Origin: Streptomyces sp. SCSIO 75703
GTDB lineage: Bacteria > Actinomycetota > Actinomycetes > Streptomycetales > Streptomycetaceae
Direction: 5' to 3'
NCBI RefSeq assembly: GCF_036607905.1
Contig: NZ_CP144555.1
Coordinates: 5,456,001 to 5,520,000 of the forward strand
Length of the DNA stretch: 64,000 nucleotides
In this document: positions 34,310 to 42,439 of the stretch, one piece after another
Layout of the letters: every line of letters begins with the position of its first letter
Numbering within the stretch: the stretch's first letter is position 1
Made by a program: the position numbers and the translations under genes
Notes under the pieces: model-generated
Databases searched by the model: none
Told to the model about the DNA's origin: nothing
What the model saw: only the letters and a program-made list of their open reading frames with translations

Positions 34310-35566
34310 ATGAGGCCCGGTGGGGACCGCGGCTGGCTGCTCCGCCTCGTCATCGCCTTCTGCTGCGCCCAGGGGGCGGTGTCGATGGCCCGGCCCGCCG
34401 TCTCCTACCGGGCCCTCGCGCTCGGCGCCGACGAACGGGCCGTGGGGGTGATCGCCGGTGTCTACGCGCTGCTGCCGCTGTTCGCGGCCGTGCCCCTCGG
34501 CCGCCGCACCGACCACGGCCGCTGCGCGCCGCTGCTGCCGGCCGGCGTGGCGCTGATCGCCGGCGGCTGCGCGCTCAGCGGGGTCGCCGGCTCGCTGTGG
34601 GCGATGGCCCTGTGGAGCGGCGTGATCGGCATGGGCCACCTCTGCTTCGTCATCGGCGCCCAGTCCTTGGTGGCCCGCCAGTCGGCGCCCCGTGAGCAGG
34701 ACCGCGACTTCGGCCACTTCACCATCGGCGCCTCGCTCGGCCAGCTCGTCGGGCCCATCGCCGCGGGCGCCCTGATCGGCGGCCGGGACCTGGCGGGCAG
34801 CAGTGCCCTCGCCCTGGCCGTCGCGGGTGCGGGGGCGTCGGTGGCGTTCACCTCCCTCTGGCGCATCGAGCACCCCGTGGCGCCGCGCATCGCCCCGGAC
34901 CCCCGGGGCCGCGTCCCCGTCGGAGGCATCCTGCGGGCGCGGGGGGTGCCCGCGGGCATCCTGATCAGCCTCTCCGTGCTGTCGGCCACCGACATCCTCA
35001 CCGCCTACCTGCCCGTGGTCGGCGAGCACCGGGGCATCGCCCCGTCCGTGATCGGCCTCCTGCTCAGCCTGCGGGCCGGGGCCACCATCGCGTGCCGGCT
35101 GGTGCTGACCCCGCTGCTGCGGCTGCTCGGCCGGACGGTGCTGCTCACGGTGACCTGCCTGTCGGCCGCCCTGCTCTGCGCGGGGCTCGCGGTACCGGTG
35201 CCGGTGTGGGCGCTGGGGCTGCTGCTCGCCCTCCTCGGCTTCTGTCTGGGGGTCGGGCAGCCGCTCTCCATGACGACCGTCGTCCAGGCCGCTCCCGACG
35301 GGGCCCGGTCGACGGCCCTCGCCCTGCGGCTGACCGGCAACCGCCTCGGCCAGGTCGCCGCCCCCGCCGCCGCGGGCCTGATCGCCGGGGTCGCGGGAGT
35401 GGCCGCGCCCTTCCTGATGCTCGGCGGACTGCTCCTCCTCTCCGCCGGGGTCGCCCTCCGGGCGTCGGCGACCGGCCCGGAGGAGGACCGGGAGCGGGCG
35501 GGCGGCGGCGCCGGGGAGGGCACGACACGCCGGACCCCCGGCAGAATGCCGACACGCCGGGAGTGA
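34310..35566 (+). CDS. MFS transporter
   Basis: 418 residues with 11-12 predicted helices. The first loop carries the MFS signature region (VPLGRRTDHGRCAPLL), and helix 5 has FTIGASLGQLVGPIAAGALI. The C-terminal half has LGVGQPLSMTTVVQAAPDGA and LALRLTGNRLGQVAAPAAAG, which is common in drug or metabolite exporters. It begins 16 bp after the citrate carrier, so probably in the same operon. The substrate is unknown. The C-terminal 25 residues are a charged tail. Confidence 0.85.
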   Translation: MRPGGDRGWLLRLVIAFCCAQGAVSMARPAVSYRALALGADERAVGVIAGVYALLPLFAAVPLGRRTDHGRCAPLLPAGVALIAGGCALSGVAGSLWAMALWSGVIGMGHLCFVIGAQSLVARQSAPREQDRDFGHFTIGASLGQLVGPIAAGALIGGRDLAGSSALALAVAGAGASVAFTSLWRIEHPVAPRIAPDPRGRVPVGGILRARGVPAGILISLSVLSATDILTAYLPVVGEHRGIAPSVIGLLLSLRAGATIACRLVLTPLLRLLGRTVLLTVTCLSAALLCAGLAVPVPVWALGLLLALLGFCLGVGQPLSMTTVVQAAPDGARSTALALRLTGNRLGQVAAPAAAGLIAGVAGVAAPFLMLGGLLLLSAGVALRASATGPEEDRERAGGGAGEGTTRRTPGRMPTRRE

Positions 35567-35630
35567 GGTGAACGGTGTGTCGGCACAGTGCGGGCGTATG
35601 GGCGTACGGAGTGAGGTGACGGGCGTGTCG
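35560..35630 (+). repeat. 23-bp direct repeat pair after the MFS gene
   Basis: GGAGTGAGGTGAACGGTGTG at 35560 and GGAGTGAGGTGACGGGCGTG at 35608 (each followed by TCG) differ by three bases and start 48 bp apart. The first copy overlaps the end of the MFS gene. Confidence 0.55.
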
Positions 35631-35724
35631 CCCGACTCGCCGCCACGCCTCCGCACCGCGCACCCCGGCGCCGCGCCGTCCCTTGACACGCCGAGGACCA
35701 CCGTCCCGCGCCGGACGGCGGACC

Positions 35725-36678
35725 CTAGACCCGGTGCGCGCTTCGCGTCCGGGCCCGCGGTGTCTCCCCGGAGGGCACCGCCGGTGTGCGGCGGCGGGAC
35801 CGGGAGACCGCCACACCCGCCAGGCAGAGCGCGCCCCCCGCCAGGGTGAGCGGTCCCGGGACCTCGCCGAGCGCCAGCCAGGACATCAGCACGACCAGCG
35901 CCGGGACGGCGTACGTCGTCGCGCCCATGCGGCCGGCCGTCGTGCGGGCCAGCGCGTACGCCCACGTGGTGAAGGCCAGCGCGGTGGGGAAGAGCCCCAG
36001 GTACACCATGTTCACCGTCGCCGACACGGGGGCCTCGGCCGCCTCCCGCACCAGTCGCCCCGCGAACGGCAGGCAGACCACCGCGCCGATCAGGCAGCCG
36101 AACGTCGTCACCTGCAGGGCGCTCGCCCGGCCGAGGGCGGGCTTCTGGGCCACGACCCCGGCCGCGTAGCCCACGGCCGCCAACAGGCACAGCACCACCC
36201 CGAGGAGCGAGGTGCCGCCCCCGCCGGACATCGACAGCCCCACCGTCACCGCTCCGGCGAAGGACACCGCGAGCCCCGCCAGCAGCCGGGGCGGCAGCGG
36301 GTCCCCGAGCAGCCGCGCGCCGAGCAGGGCGATCAGGAGGGGCCCGACGTTCACCACCAGGGCGGCGGTCCCGGCGTCGACGAGTTGTTCGCCCCAGTTC
36401 AGCGCCACCATGTAGAAGCCGAACCACAGCAGCCCCGAGACGGCGATCCCCGGCCAGGCCGCCCGCGGCGGCAGCCCCTCCCGGCGCAGCAGGCAGAACA
36501 CCCCGAGGGCGAGGGCGCCGGAGAGCAGCCGCCCGAGCGCCAGCGCGCCCGGCGAGTAGGACGCGCCCGCGCTGCGGATGGCGACGAAGGCGGAGGCCCA
36601 CAGGACGACAGTGACCGTGGCCGCGCCCGCCGCGAGCAGCCCGGGACGGCGGGACGGGGCGGGGCGCGGCGTGCTCAT
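35725..36678 (-). CDS. EamA-family (DMT) transporter
   Basis: 317 residues, ten hydrophobic helices arranged as two EamA repeats (VLWASAFVAIRSAGASYSPG in the first; VVLCLLAAVGYAAGVVAQKP and YAVPALVVLMSWLALGEVPG in the second). Drug/metabolite superfamily exporters of this kind export amino acids or similar metabolites; the substrate is unknown. The second of two adjacent ATG codons (36678) has GGAG at the better spacing. Convergent with the MFS gene. Confidence 0.85.
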   Translation of the reverse strand: MSTPRPAPSRRPGLLAAGAATVTVVLWASAFVAIRSAGASYSPGALALGRLLSGALALGVFCLLRREGLPPRAAWPGIAVSGLLWFGFYMVALNWGEQLVDAGTAALVVNVGPLLIALLGARLLGDPLPPRLLAGLAVSFAGAVTVGLSMSGGGGTSLLGVVLCLLAAVGYAAGVVAQKPALGRASALQVTTFGCLIGAVVCLPFAGRLVREAAEAPVSATVNMVYLGLFPTALAFTTWAYALARTTAGRMGATTYAVPALVVLMSWLALGEVPGPLTLAGGALCLAGVAVSRSRRRTPAVPSGETPRARTRSAHRV

Positions 36679-37015
36679 CATGCTCCAGGTACTCAACAGG
36701 GGGAGGGCGAGGAGAGGGGGCGGGTCCGTCGACCCGGGGCCCGCTCCAGGGCTCCGACTGTAGGTCCGGGGCCGGTGGGGCCACCGGCGGTTTCCGGACA
36801 CGGAGCCGGACACCGAGCCGGTCGGCGCCGCGCCGACCGGCTCGGCGCCCGGTACCGCTCGGTGAGCGGCCCGGCCGCGCCGCGCGGGCGCCGGGCACCG
36901 GGCGCCCGAGGGGGGGGCGCGGCGCCCCGAGTCCCGGGCAGCCGATTCCCGTGCCGCGCCCCGGGCACGCGGGGGCCGGGGAGGCGCCGGGGCGCGGGGC
37001 GGCGGGGCCGCGCGT
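36679..37015. other. GC-rich gap between YceI and EamA genes
   Basis: 337 bp, almost all G and C. The only structure I see is the 15-bp hairpin at 36813-36845. Some promoter for the EamA gene must lie next to 36680-36740, where the base composition relaxes slightly. Confidence 0.45.
36813..36845 (-). terminator. hairpin downstream of the YceI gene
   Basis: CCGAGCCGGTCGGCG and CGCCGACCGGCTCGG form a perfect 15-bp stem with a CCG loop, 171 bases past the YceI stop. Confidence 0.6.
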
Positions 37016-37534
37016 TCAGCCGTGCGCCACGACGTCCAGCGTGATCGTGAGGTGCCGTCCGGTCATGCCCTTGGCCTTGGTGATGCCGAAGGCGTACCGG
37101 TCGACGGTGGCGGTGCCGCTCGCCGTCATCCGCCCGCCCTCCCGGACGACCGTGCCGAGCGTGACGGAGAGGGGCCGGGTCACCCCGCGCACCGTCAACT
37201 CGCCGTGCAGCGTGGCGTTCTCGCCATGGCGTTCCAGCCGACCGCTCCGGAAGCCGATCTCCGGGTGCCGGGCCACGTCCAGGTAGTCGGCGGACCTGAC
37301 GTGCTCGTCCCGGGGCCGGTTGCCGGACGCGAAGCTGCCGGCGTCCACGACGACGTCCACCGCCGACTCCTCCACCGGGTCGGCCACGGTGATCCGGCCC
37401 CGCCCGATGCCGAAGGTGCCGCCGACCGGGAGCAGCCCGAACAGCGCGCGGGTGGCGAAGCGGATCTCCGACGCCGCCTGGTCGATCTCGTACGTGCCCG
37501 GTGGCGGTGTGGGAGGGGTACCCGGTGCTGTCAT
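37016..37534 (-). CDS. YceI-family protein
   Basis: 172 residues, single lipocalin-like YceI domain: GTYEIDQAASEIRFATRALF, GTFGIGRGRITVADP, SFASGNRPRDEHVRSADYLD, HPEIGFRSGRLE, LHGELTVRGVTRPLSV and VDRYAFGITKAKG. Members bind isoprenoid or other amphiphilic ligands in the beta-barrel. No signal peptide is present here, so it is the cytoplasmic form common in actinobacteria. ATG start with GGAGG upstream. Monocistronic. Confidence 0.88.
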   Translation of the reverse strand: MTAPGTPPTPPPGTYEIDQAASEIRFATRALFGLLPVGGTFGIGRGRITVADPVEESAVDVVVDAGSFASGNRPRDEHVRSADYLDVARHPEIGFRSGRLERHGENATLHGELTVRGVTRPLSVTLGTVVREGGRMTASGTATVDRYAFGITKAKGMTGRHLTITLDVVAHG

Positions 37535-37812
37535 GAGCCTGTGGCCTCCGTCTGTCGTGGAGCGGTCCGTGACGGGTCAGCTTCTCGCGGCCGTGCCGGG
37601 GAGATCCAGGGTTTCGCGCGGACGGCCCCGGGGTTCCGCGGACATCCGGTGCACATCCGAGTGCACATCCGGTCGACCTCCGGCGGACGCCGTGGCGGTC
37701 GTCGCGGCGGTAAGCGGGCCGGGGACCGGCTCCGCCGGCCCGGTACCGCGCGCGGCGGTCCCTCGGCGGGCCGCACCGCGGTCCGCGTCTCCTCGGCCGG
37801 CCGGACGCCGGT

Positions 37813-38487
37813 CTACGCCTCCTCGGCCGGCCGCGCCGTGGTCCGCGCCTCCTCGGCCGTCAGCCGCTCGTACTGCCGGGCCAGTCCGTCCAGCAGGGCC
37901 GTCAGCCCGGTCTCGAAGGCGCGTTCGTCGATCTTCTCGCGCTGCTCGGCGAGCAGGTGGGCCTGGCCCAGGTGTGGATAGTCCGCCGGGTCGTAGGCGC
38001 TCGCGTCGTCCACGAAGCCCTGCGCGAAGGAGCCGAGCGCGGAACCCATGATGAAGTACCGCATCAGCGCGCCGATGGAGGTGGCCTGCGCCGGCGGCCA
38101 GCCCGCACCCACCATCGCCCCGTACACCGCGTCGGCCAGCCGCAGCGCGGCCGGGCGGCGGCCGGGTCCGTGCGCGAGGACCGGGACGATGTGCGGATGG
38201 TCGCGCAGCGCCGCCCGGTAGGAGACGGCCCAGTCGTGCAGCGCGGTCCGCCAGTCCCGGCCGCCCTCGAACATCGACAGGTCGACCTGGGCGCTCACCG
38301 AGTCGGCGACCGCCTCCAGGATCTCGTCCTTGGTGCGGAAGTGGTTGTAGAGGGAGGGCCCGCTGACCCCCAGTTCCGCGGCGAGCCGGCGGGTGGAGAC
38401 GGCCGCGAGGCCCTCCGCGTCCACCAGCGCGCGGGCCGCCGCGACGATCCGGTCGGTGCTGAGCAGGGGCTTGCGCGGTCGGGCCAT
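37813..38487 (-). CDS. TetR-family regulator divergent from an acyl-CoA dehydrogenase
   Basis: 224 residues. DNA-binding domain: PLLSTDRIVAAARALVDAEG, VSTRRLAAELGVSGPSLYNH, FRTKDEILEAVADSVSAQVD. The C-terminal domain (HGPGRRPAALRLADAVYGAM, ALMRYFIMGSALGSFAQGFV) is that of the TetR_C group found beside fatty-acid and terpenoid genes. Start ATG at 38487; an ATG three codons earlier is possible. It shares a 94-bp intergenic region with the acyl-CoA dehydrogenase and probably represses it. Confidence 0.88.
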   Translation of the reverse strand: MARPRKPLLSTDRIVAAARALVDAEGLAAVSTRRLAAELGVSGPSLYNHFRTKDEILEAVADSVSAQVDLSMFEGGRDWRTALHDWAVSYRAALRDHPHIVPVLAHGPGRRPAALRLADAVYGAMVGAGWPPAQATSIGALMRYFIMGSALGSFAQGFVDDASAYDPADYPHLGQAHLLAEQREKIDERAFETGLTALLDGLARQYERLTAEEARTTARPAEEA

Positions 38488-38510
38488 GGCGCACATAGTA
38501 GGGCCGCGAC

Positions 38511-38535
38511 CGTAAACTAGCAGCGCTAATTAAAG
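38511..38535. promoter_or_regulatory. candidate TetR operator in the divergent promoter
   Basis: CGTAAACTAGCAGCGCTAAT contains TAGC-AGC-GCTA (38518-38528) flanked by AT-rich arms, the only AT-rich patch between the TetR and dehydrogenase starts. Confidence 0.4.
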
Positions 38536-38581
38536 TCTCGCGGGCCCGGTCCGCGAACCGTCCGGTGTGGGGTGACTCGGC

Positions 38582-39733
38582 GTGAACCTGGAGCCAAGCG
38601 AGGAGCAGACCGCCCTGCGGCGGCTGGCCCGGGACTTCGTGACGCGCGAGGTCACCCCGCACGCCGCCGCCTGGGACCGTGCCGAGGAGGTCGACCGCTC
38701 GCTGGTCGGGAAGCTCGGCGAGGTGGGCTTCCTCGGCCTCACCATCGACGAGGAGTACGGCGGCTGCGGCGGCGACCACCTCGCGTACTGCCTGGTCACC
38801 GAGGAACTGGGCCGGGGCGACTCGTCGGTGCGCGGCATCGTCTCCGTCTCCCTCGGCCTCGTCGCCAAGACGATCGCCGCCTGGGGCGACGAGGAGCAGA
38901 AGCGCCGCTGGCTGCCGGGGCTGACCTCCGGCGAGCTGGTCGGCTGCTTCGGGCTGACCGAGCCCGGCACCGGTTCCGACGCCGGCCGGCTCACCACCCG
39001 CGCGGTCCGCGACGGCGGCGACTACGTGATCGACGGCACGAAGATGTTCATCACCAACGGCACCTGGGCCGACGTCGTGCTGCTCTTCGCCCGCTCCACC
39101 GACGCGCCCGGCCACCGGGGTGTCTCCGCCTTCCTCGTCCCCGCCGACGCGCCCGGCCTGACCCGTCGCCCGGTCCACGGCAAGCTCGGTCTGCGCGGCC
39201 AGTCCACCGCCGAACTCGTCCTGGAGGGGGTGCGCGTGCCCGCCTCCGCGCTGCTGGCCCCCGAGGGGAAGGGCTTCTCCGTCGCCATGTCGGCCCTCGC
39301 CAAGGGGCGGATGTCGGTCGCGGCCGGCTGCGTCGGCATCGCGCAGGCCGCGCTGGACGCCGCCGTGGGGTACGCGGGGGAGCGCGAGCAGTTCGGCAAG
39401 CCCATCGCGGGCCACCAGTTGGTGCAGGAGCTGATCAGCGACATCGCCGTCGACGTGGACGCGGCCCGGCTGCTCACCTGGCGGGTCGCCGACCTGATCG
39501 ACCGGGGGCGGCCGTTCGCCGTCGAGTCGTCCAAGGCCAAGCTGTTCGCCTCGGAGGCCGCCGTCCGCGCCGCGGGCAACGCGCTCCAGGTCTTCGGCGG
39601 CTACGGCTACATCGACGAGTACCCGGTCGGCAAACTGCTGCGCGACGCCCGGGTGATGACCCTCTACGAGGGCACCAGCCAGATCCAGAAGCTGGTCATC
39701 GGGCGGGCGCTCACCGGCGTCTCGGCCTTCTGA
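38582..39733 (+). CDS. acyl-CoA dehydrogenase
   Basis: 383 residues, full length, GTG start. N-terminal helical domain (MNLEPSEEQTALRRLARDFV), FAD-binding beta domain (CFGLTEPGTGSDAGRLTTRA, MFITNGTWADVVLLFARS) and C-terminal domain (REQFGKPIAGHQLVQELISD, QVFGGYGYIDEYPVGKLLRD). The catalytic Glu lies in TLYEGTSQIQ. It introduces the alpha-beta double bond into acyl-CoA and passes electrons to ETF. Closest in pattern to short or medium chain enzymes; the chain length is not readable. Controlled, by position, by the divergent TetR. Confidence 0.92.
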   Translation: MNLEPSEEQTALRRLARDFVTREVTPHAAAWDRAEEVDRSLVGKLGEVGFLGLTIDEEYGGCGGDHLAYCLVTEELGRGDSSVRGIVSVSLGLVAKTIAAWGDEEQKRRWLPGLTSGELVGCFGLTEPGTGSDAGRLTTRAVRDGGDYVIDGTKMFITNGTWADVVLLFARSTDAPGHRGVSAFLVPADAPGLTRRPVHGKLGLRGQSTAELVLEGVRVPASALLAPEGKGFSVAMSALAKGRMSVAAGCVGIAQAALDAAVGYAGEREQFGKPIAGHQLVQELISDIAVDVDAARLLTWRVADLIDRGRPFAVESSKAKLFASEAAVRAAGNALQVFGGYGYIDEYPVGKLLRDARVMTLYEGTSQIQKLVIGRALTGVSAF

Positions 39734-39789
39734 ACCGGACGCGGGGGCGGGCCCGGCCGAGCGTGCGAGCCGAGTGGAGGAGGTGAGTT

Positions 39790-39828
39790 GCCCGAGCCGA
39801 GTGCCCGAGCTGAGTATCCGGGCTGAGT
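39790..39828 (+). repeat. three 13-bp tandem repeats
   Basis: GCCCGAGCCGAGT, GCCCGAGCTGAGT and ATCCGGGCTGAGT follow one another directly, with a fourth partial unit. They fill the gap between the dehydrogenase and the YiaA/B gene. Confidence 0.7.
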
Positions 39829-39873
39829 ACCCGCACGGATGTGGTCCCCGTCACGGAGGCCGAAGCTGGGGCC

Positions 39874-40164
39874 ATGAGTGACACACCGGTCAAGCAGCAG
39901 AGCACGGCGGCCTTCTACGGGCAGGCCGTGGCGTCGTTCGCGGTGGCCCTGGCCGCCACCGCCGTCGGCATCGCCAGACTCCAGGCCGACGCCTGGGTGC
40001 GGGCCTTCCTCGGGATCGCCGTCCTGTACCTCGTGACCTCGGCCTTCACCCTCGCCAAGACCGTCCGGGACCGGCAGGAGGCCGGGCAGATCGTGAACCG
40101 GGTGGACCAGGCACGGTTGGAGAAGCTCCTCGCCGCGCACGATCCCTTCGAGAAACTCGGGTGA
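39874..40164 (+). CDS. YiaA/YiaB-like small membrane protein
   Basis: 96 residues with two membrane helices (FYGQAVASFAVALAATAVGI and AWVRAFLGIAVLYLVTSAFT), then a cytoplasmic helix (TLAKTVRDRQEAGQIVNRVD). This is the two-helix YiaAB domain, function unknown. The ATG at 39874 is inside a longer frame beginning upstream, but the family starts here. It is 20 bp from the operator of the following TetR gene. Confidence 0.8.
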   Translation: MSDTPVKQQSTAAFYGQAVASFAVALAATAVGIARLQADAWVRAFLGIAVLYLVTSAFTLAKTVRDRQEAGQIVNRVDQARLEKLLAAHDPFEKLG

Positions 40165-40183
40165 CCCCCGCGCCGCCCCCGAG

Positions 40184-40201
40184 CCTAAGCGCTCGCTCAG
40201 C
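40184..40201. promoter_or_regulatory. operator-like dyad upstream of the TetR gene
   Basis: CCTAAGC-GCTC-GCTCAGC, 47 bases before the TetR start. It has the same layout as the perfect dyad at 41476 upstream of the MaoC gene. Confidence 0.6.
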
Positions 40202-40247
40202 GTCGGCGGTATGGTGGAGCTCCGGTACCGAGAGGGGCGAGCGAGGG

Positions 40248-40892
40248 ATGAGTACGGCGGCCGAGGCGACGGGCGGCGAGATCGAGCCGTGGGAAGAGGT
40301 CACGCCCGACGCGGCCCGGCGACTGCTGGTCGCCGCCGTCGAGGCGTTCGCCGAGCGCGGGTACCACGCGACCACCACCCGTGACATCGCCGGGCGCGCG
40401 GGCATGAGCCCGGCCGCGCTCTACATCCACTACAAGACCAAGGAAGAGCTGCTCCACCGCATCAGCCGCATCGGCCACGACCGGGCCCTCTCCATCCTGC
40501 GCACCGCGGCCGGGGGTGAGGGCGGCGCCGCCGAACGGCTCGCCGACGCCGTCTCCTCCTTCGTCCGCTGGCACGCCGGACGGCGCACCACCGCCCGGGT
40601 GGTCCAGTACGAGCTGGACGCCCTCGGTCCCGAGGCCCGCGCGGAGATCCTGGCCCTGCGCCGTCAGGTGGACGCCGAGGTGCGCGGGATCGTCGAGGAC
40701 GGTGTCGCGTCGGGCGAGTTCGACGTGCCGGACGTCCAGGGCACGACGCTCGCCATCCTCTCGCTCTGTATCGACGTCGCCCGCTGGTTCAACATCGAGG
40801 GCCCCCGCACCCCGGACGAGGTCGGCGCGCTCTACGCCGGCCTCGTCCTGCGGATGGTCGGGGCGCGGCCCGCGGATGACGCCGGGGCGTAG
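40248..40892 (+). CDS. TetR-family regulator
   Basis: 214 residues. Helix-turn-helix: DAARRLLVAAVEAFAERGYH, TTTRDIAGRAGMSPAALYIH, YKTKEELLHRISRIGHDRAL. The C-terminal domain (TTARVVQYELDALGPEARAE, LAILSLCIDVARWFNIEGPR) is the TetR_C group close to KstR2 or FadR-type repressors of acyl-CoA metabolism. Start ATG at 40248 after GAGGG. It is convergent with MaoC across a small hairpin, and matching dyads precede both genes, so it probably controls itself and MaoC. Confidence 0.88.
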   Translation: MSTAAEATGGEIEPWEEVTPDAARRLLVAAVEAFAERGYHATTTRDIAGRAGMSPAALYIHYKTKEELLHRISRIGHDRALSILRTAAGGEGGAAERLADAVSSFVRWHAGRRTTARVVQYELDALGPEARAEILALRRQVDAEVRGIVEDGVASGEFDVPDVQGTTLAILSLCIDVARWFNIEGPRTPDEVGALYAGLVLRMVGARPADDAGA

Positions 40893-40909
40893 CCGTACGC
40901 CCGACGCGG

Positions 40910-40928
40910 CCGGCCGGGGGACGGCCGG
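40910..40928. terminator. short hairpin between convergent TetR and MaoC genes
   Basis: CCGGCCG and CGGCCGG form a 7-bp stem with a 5-base loop in the 37-bp gap. Confidence 0.45.
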
Positions 40929-40929
40929 T

Positions 40930-41391
40930 TCAGAAGTAGTAGCGCACCACCGACTCGGCGACGCAGACCGGCTTGTCGCCGCCCTCGCGCTCCACGGTGA
41001 AGGCGACGGCGGCCTGCACGCCGCCCGCCACGTCCTCGACGGCCGTGATGGCCGCCGTCGCGCGCAGCCGTGAGCCGACCGGGACCGGGGCGGGGAAACG
41101 GACCTTGTTGGTGCCGTAGTTGACGCCCATCCGCACGCCCTCGACCGCCATGAGCTGCGGCCCGAACAGGGGGAGCAGCGAGAGCGTCAGGTAGCCGTGG
41201 GCGATGGTCGTGCCGAAGGGGCCCGCGGCGGCCTTCTCCGGGTCCACGTGGATCCACTGGTGGTCGCCCGTCGCCTCGGCGAACCGGTCGATCCGCGCCT
41301 GGTCCACCTCCAGCCAGTCGGTGTGGCCCAGTCGCTCGCCCACCGCCGCCTTCAGGTCCGCGGCGGACGTGAAGATCCTCGGCTCTGCCAT
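40930..41391 (-). CDS. MaoC-like (R)-specific enoyl-CoA hydratase
   Basis: 153 residues, single hot-dog domain. The catalytic hydratase-2 motif is present as FAEATGDHQWIHVDPEKAAA with Asp47 and His52, followed by PFGTTIAHGYLTLSLLPLF. RMGVNYGTNKVRFPAPVPVG is typical of actinobacterial stand-alone MaoC proteins. It hydrates trans-2-enoyl-CoA to (R)-3-hydroxyacyl-CoA. A perfect 7-bp-arm dyad lies 85-102 bases upstream of the ATG. Confidence 0.9.
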   Translation of the reverse strand: MAEPRIFTSAADLKAAVGERLGHTDWLEVDQARIDRFAEATGDHQWIHVDPEKAAAGPFGTTIAHGYLTLSLLPLFGPQLMAVEGVRMGVNYGTNKVRFPAPVPVGSRLRATAAITAVEDVAGGVQAAVAFTVEREGGDKPVCVAESVVRYYF

Positions 41392-41475
41392 GTCCCGGCC
41401 TCCCGTGTTCGCAGTTCGTCTCGCGGGGTCCCCCCGCTCCGCTCGCCCGCATCCCTGCCCAGTCCCGCCCCGCAG

Positions 41476-41493
41476 GCTAAGCGACTGCTTAGC
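41476..41493. promoter_or_regulatory. perfect operator-like dyad upstream of MaoC
   Basis: GCTAAGC-GACT-GCTTAGC, arms fully complementary. It sits between the divergent MaoC and soxR starts and mirrors the dyad before the TetR gene. Confidence 0.7.
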
Positions 41494-41557
41494 ATGGTCG
41501 GCGGGGCGGTTCCTGTCAACGGACCGCGGGGGCGCGGCGGTCGGTAGGGTTCGCGGA

Positions 41558-42064
41558 GTGCCTCAGATTCCCGAGACGATCCACGAACTCACGGTGGGCC
41601 AGCTCGCCGCACGCAGCGGCGCCGCGGTCTCCGCCCTCCACTTCTACGAGTCCAAGGGCCTGATCACCAGCCGCCGCACCTCCGGCAACCAGCGCCGTTT
41701 CTCCCGGGACGCGCTGCGCCGGGTCGCCTTCGTGCGCGCCGCGCAGCGGGTCGGCATCCCGCTCGCCACCGTCCGCGAGGCCCTCGCCGAGCTGCCCGAG
41801 GAGCGCACGCCCACCCGGGACGACTGGGCCCGGCTGTCGCGGGCCTGGCGCTACGAACTCGACGAGCGCATCCGGCAGCTCAACCGGCTCCGGGACCACC
41901 TCACCGACTGCATCGGCTGCGGCTGCCTCTCCCTGGACTCGTGCGTGCTGTCCAACCCCGACGACGTCTTCGGCGAGAGCCGCAGCGGTTCCCGCCTGCT
42001 GGCCGAGCCGCGCCGGCCCGCCCCCGGCCGCGGAACCGCCTCCGGAACCGGCCCCGACGACTGA
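41558..42064 (+). CDS. soxR: redox-sensing MerR-family activator SoxR
   Basis: 168 residues, GTG start. MerR winged helix: LTVGQLAARSGAAVSALHFY, SNQRRFSRDALRRVAFVRAA-type region (GNQRRFSRD), dimerisation helix WRYELDERIRQLNRLRDHLT. The [2Fe-2S] cluster ligands are all present: C118-X2-C121-X-C123-X5-C129 (DCIGCGCLSLDSC). In Streptomyces SoxR responds to redox-active secondary metabolites rather than superoxide and activates a small regulon of oxidoreductases, transporters and monooxygenases. The C-terminal tail of about 30 residues is disordered and Pro/Arg-rich. Confidence 0.93.
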   Translation: MPQIPETIHELTVGQLAARSGAAVSALHFYESKGLITSRRTSGNQRRFSRDALRRVAFVRAAQRVGIPLATVREALAELPEERTPTRDDWARLSRAWRYELDERIRQLNRLRDHLTDCIGCGCLSLDSCVLSNPDDVFGESRSGSRLLAEPRRPAPGRGTASGTGPDD

Positions 42065-42439
42065 ACGACCGGTACGGCGGCCCCGGGCCCGCTCCGGCGG
42101 CCCCGGCGGCGGTGGCCCCGGTTCGCTCCCGGTCCCGGTGGCCCCGGCCCGCTCCGGTGGCCCCGGACGGTCCGGCCGCCCGGGGCGTCGCCGGGCCGCC
42201 CGTGTGGGCGGTCCGCCTCGTAAGGGGTGGCGGGGTGCGGCATTTCCGGCGCACCCCGCCACCCGTCCTCGCTCCGTTCCTCCCGCGCCGCCCCTGCGGC
42301 GCTCCGCTTCTCCGGCCCGCGCAGTCGGCCGCACGGGCGGCGTCCTGTCCTCCGTGGGCACCGCGCCCCACAGGCTCCCGGTCCGGTCCCCGGCCCCCGT
42401 CGTCCGACCCCCGGCGCCGCGCCCCGGGCCGTCCCCGGT
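42065..42439. other. gap between soxR and a convergent gene
   Basis: 375 bp, with GGTGGCCCCGG-type short repeats at 42100-42170 and the perfect hairpin at 42225-42264. No gene seen. Confidence 0.5.
42225..42264. terminator. bidirectional terminator after soxR
   Basis: GGGTGGCGGGGTGCG and CGCACCCCGCCACCC, a perfect 15-bp stem with a 10-base loop. Confidence 0.8.
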
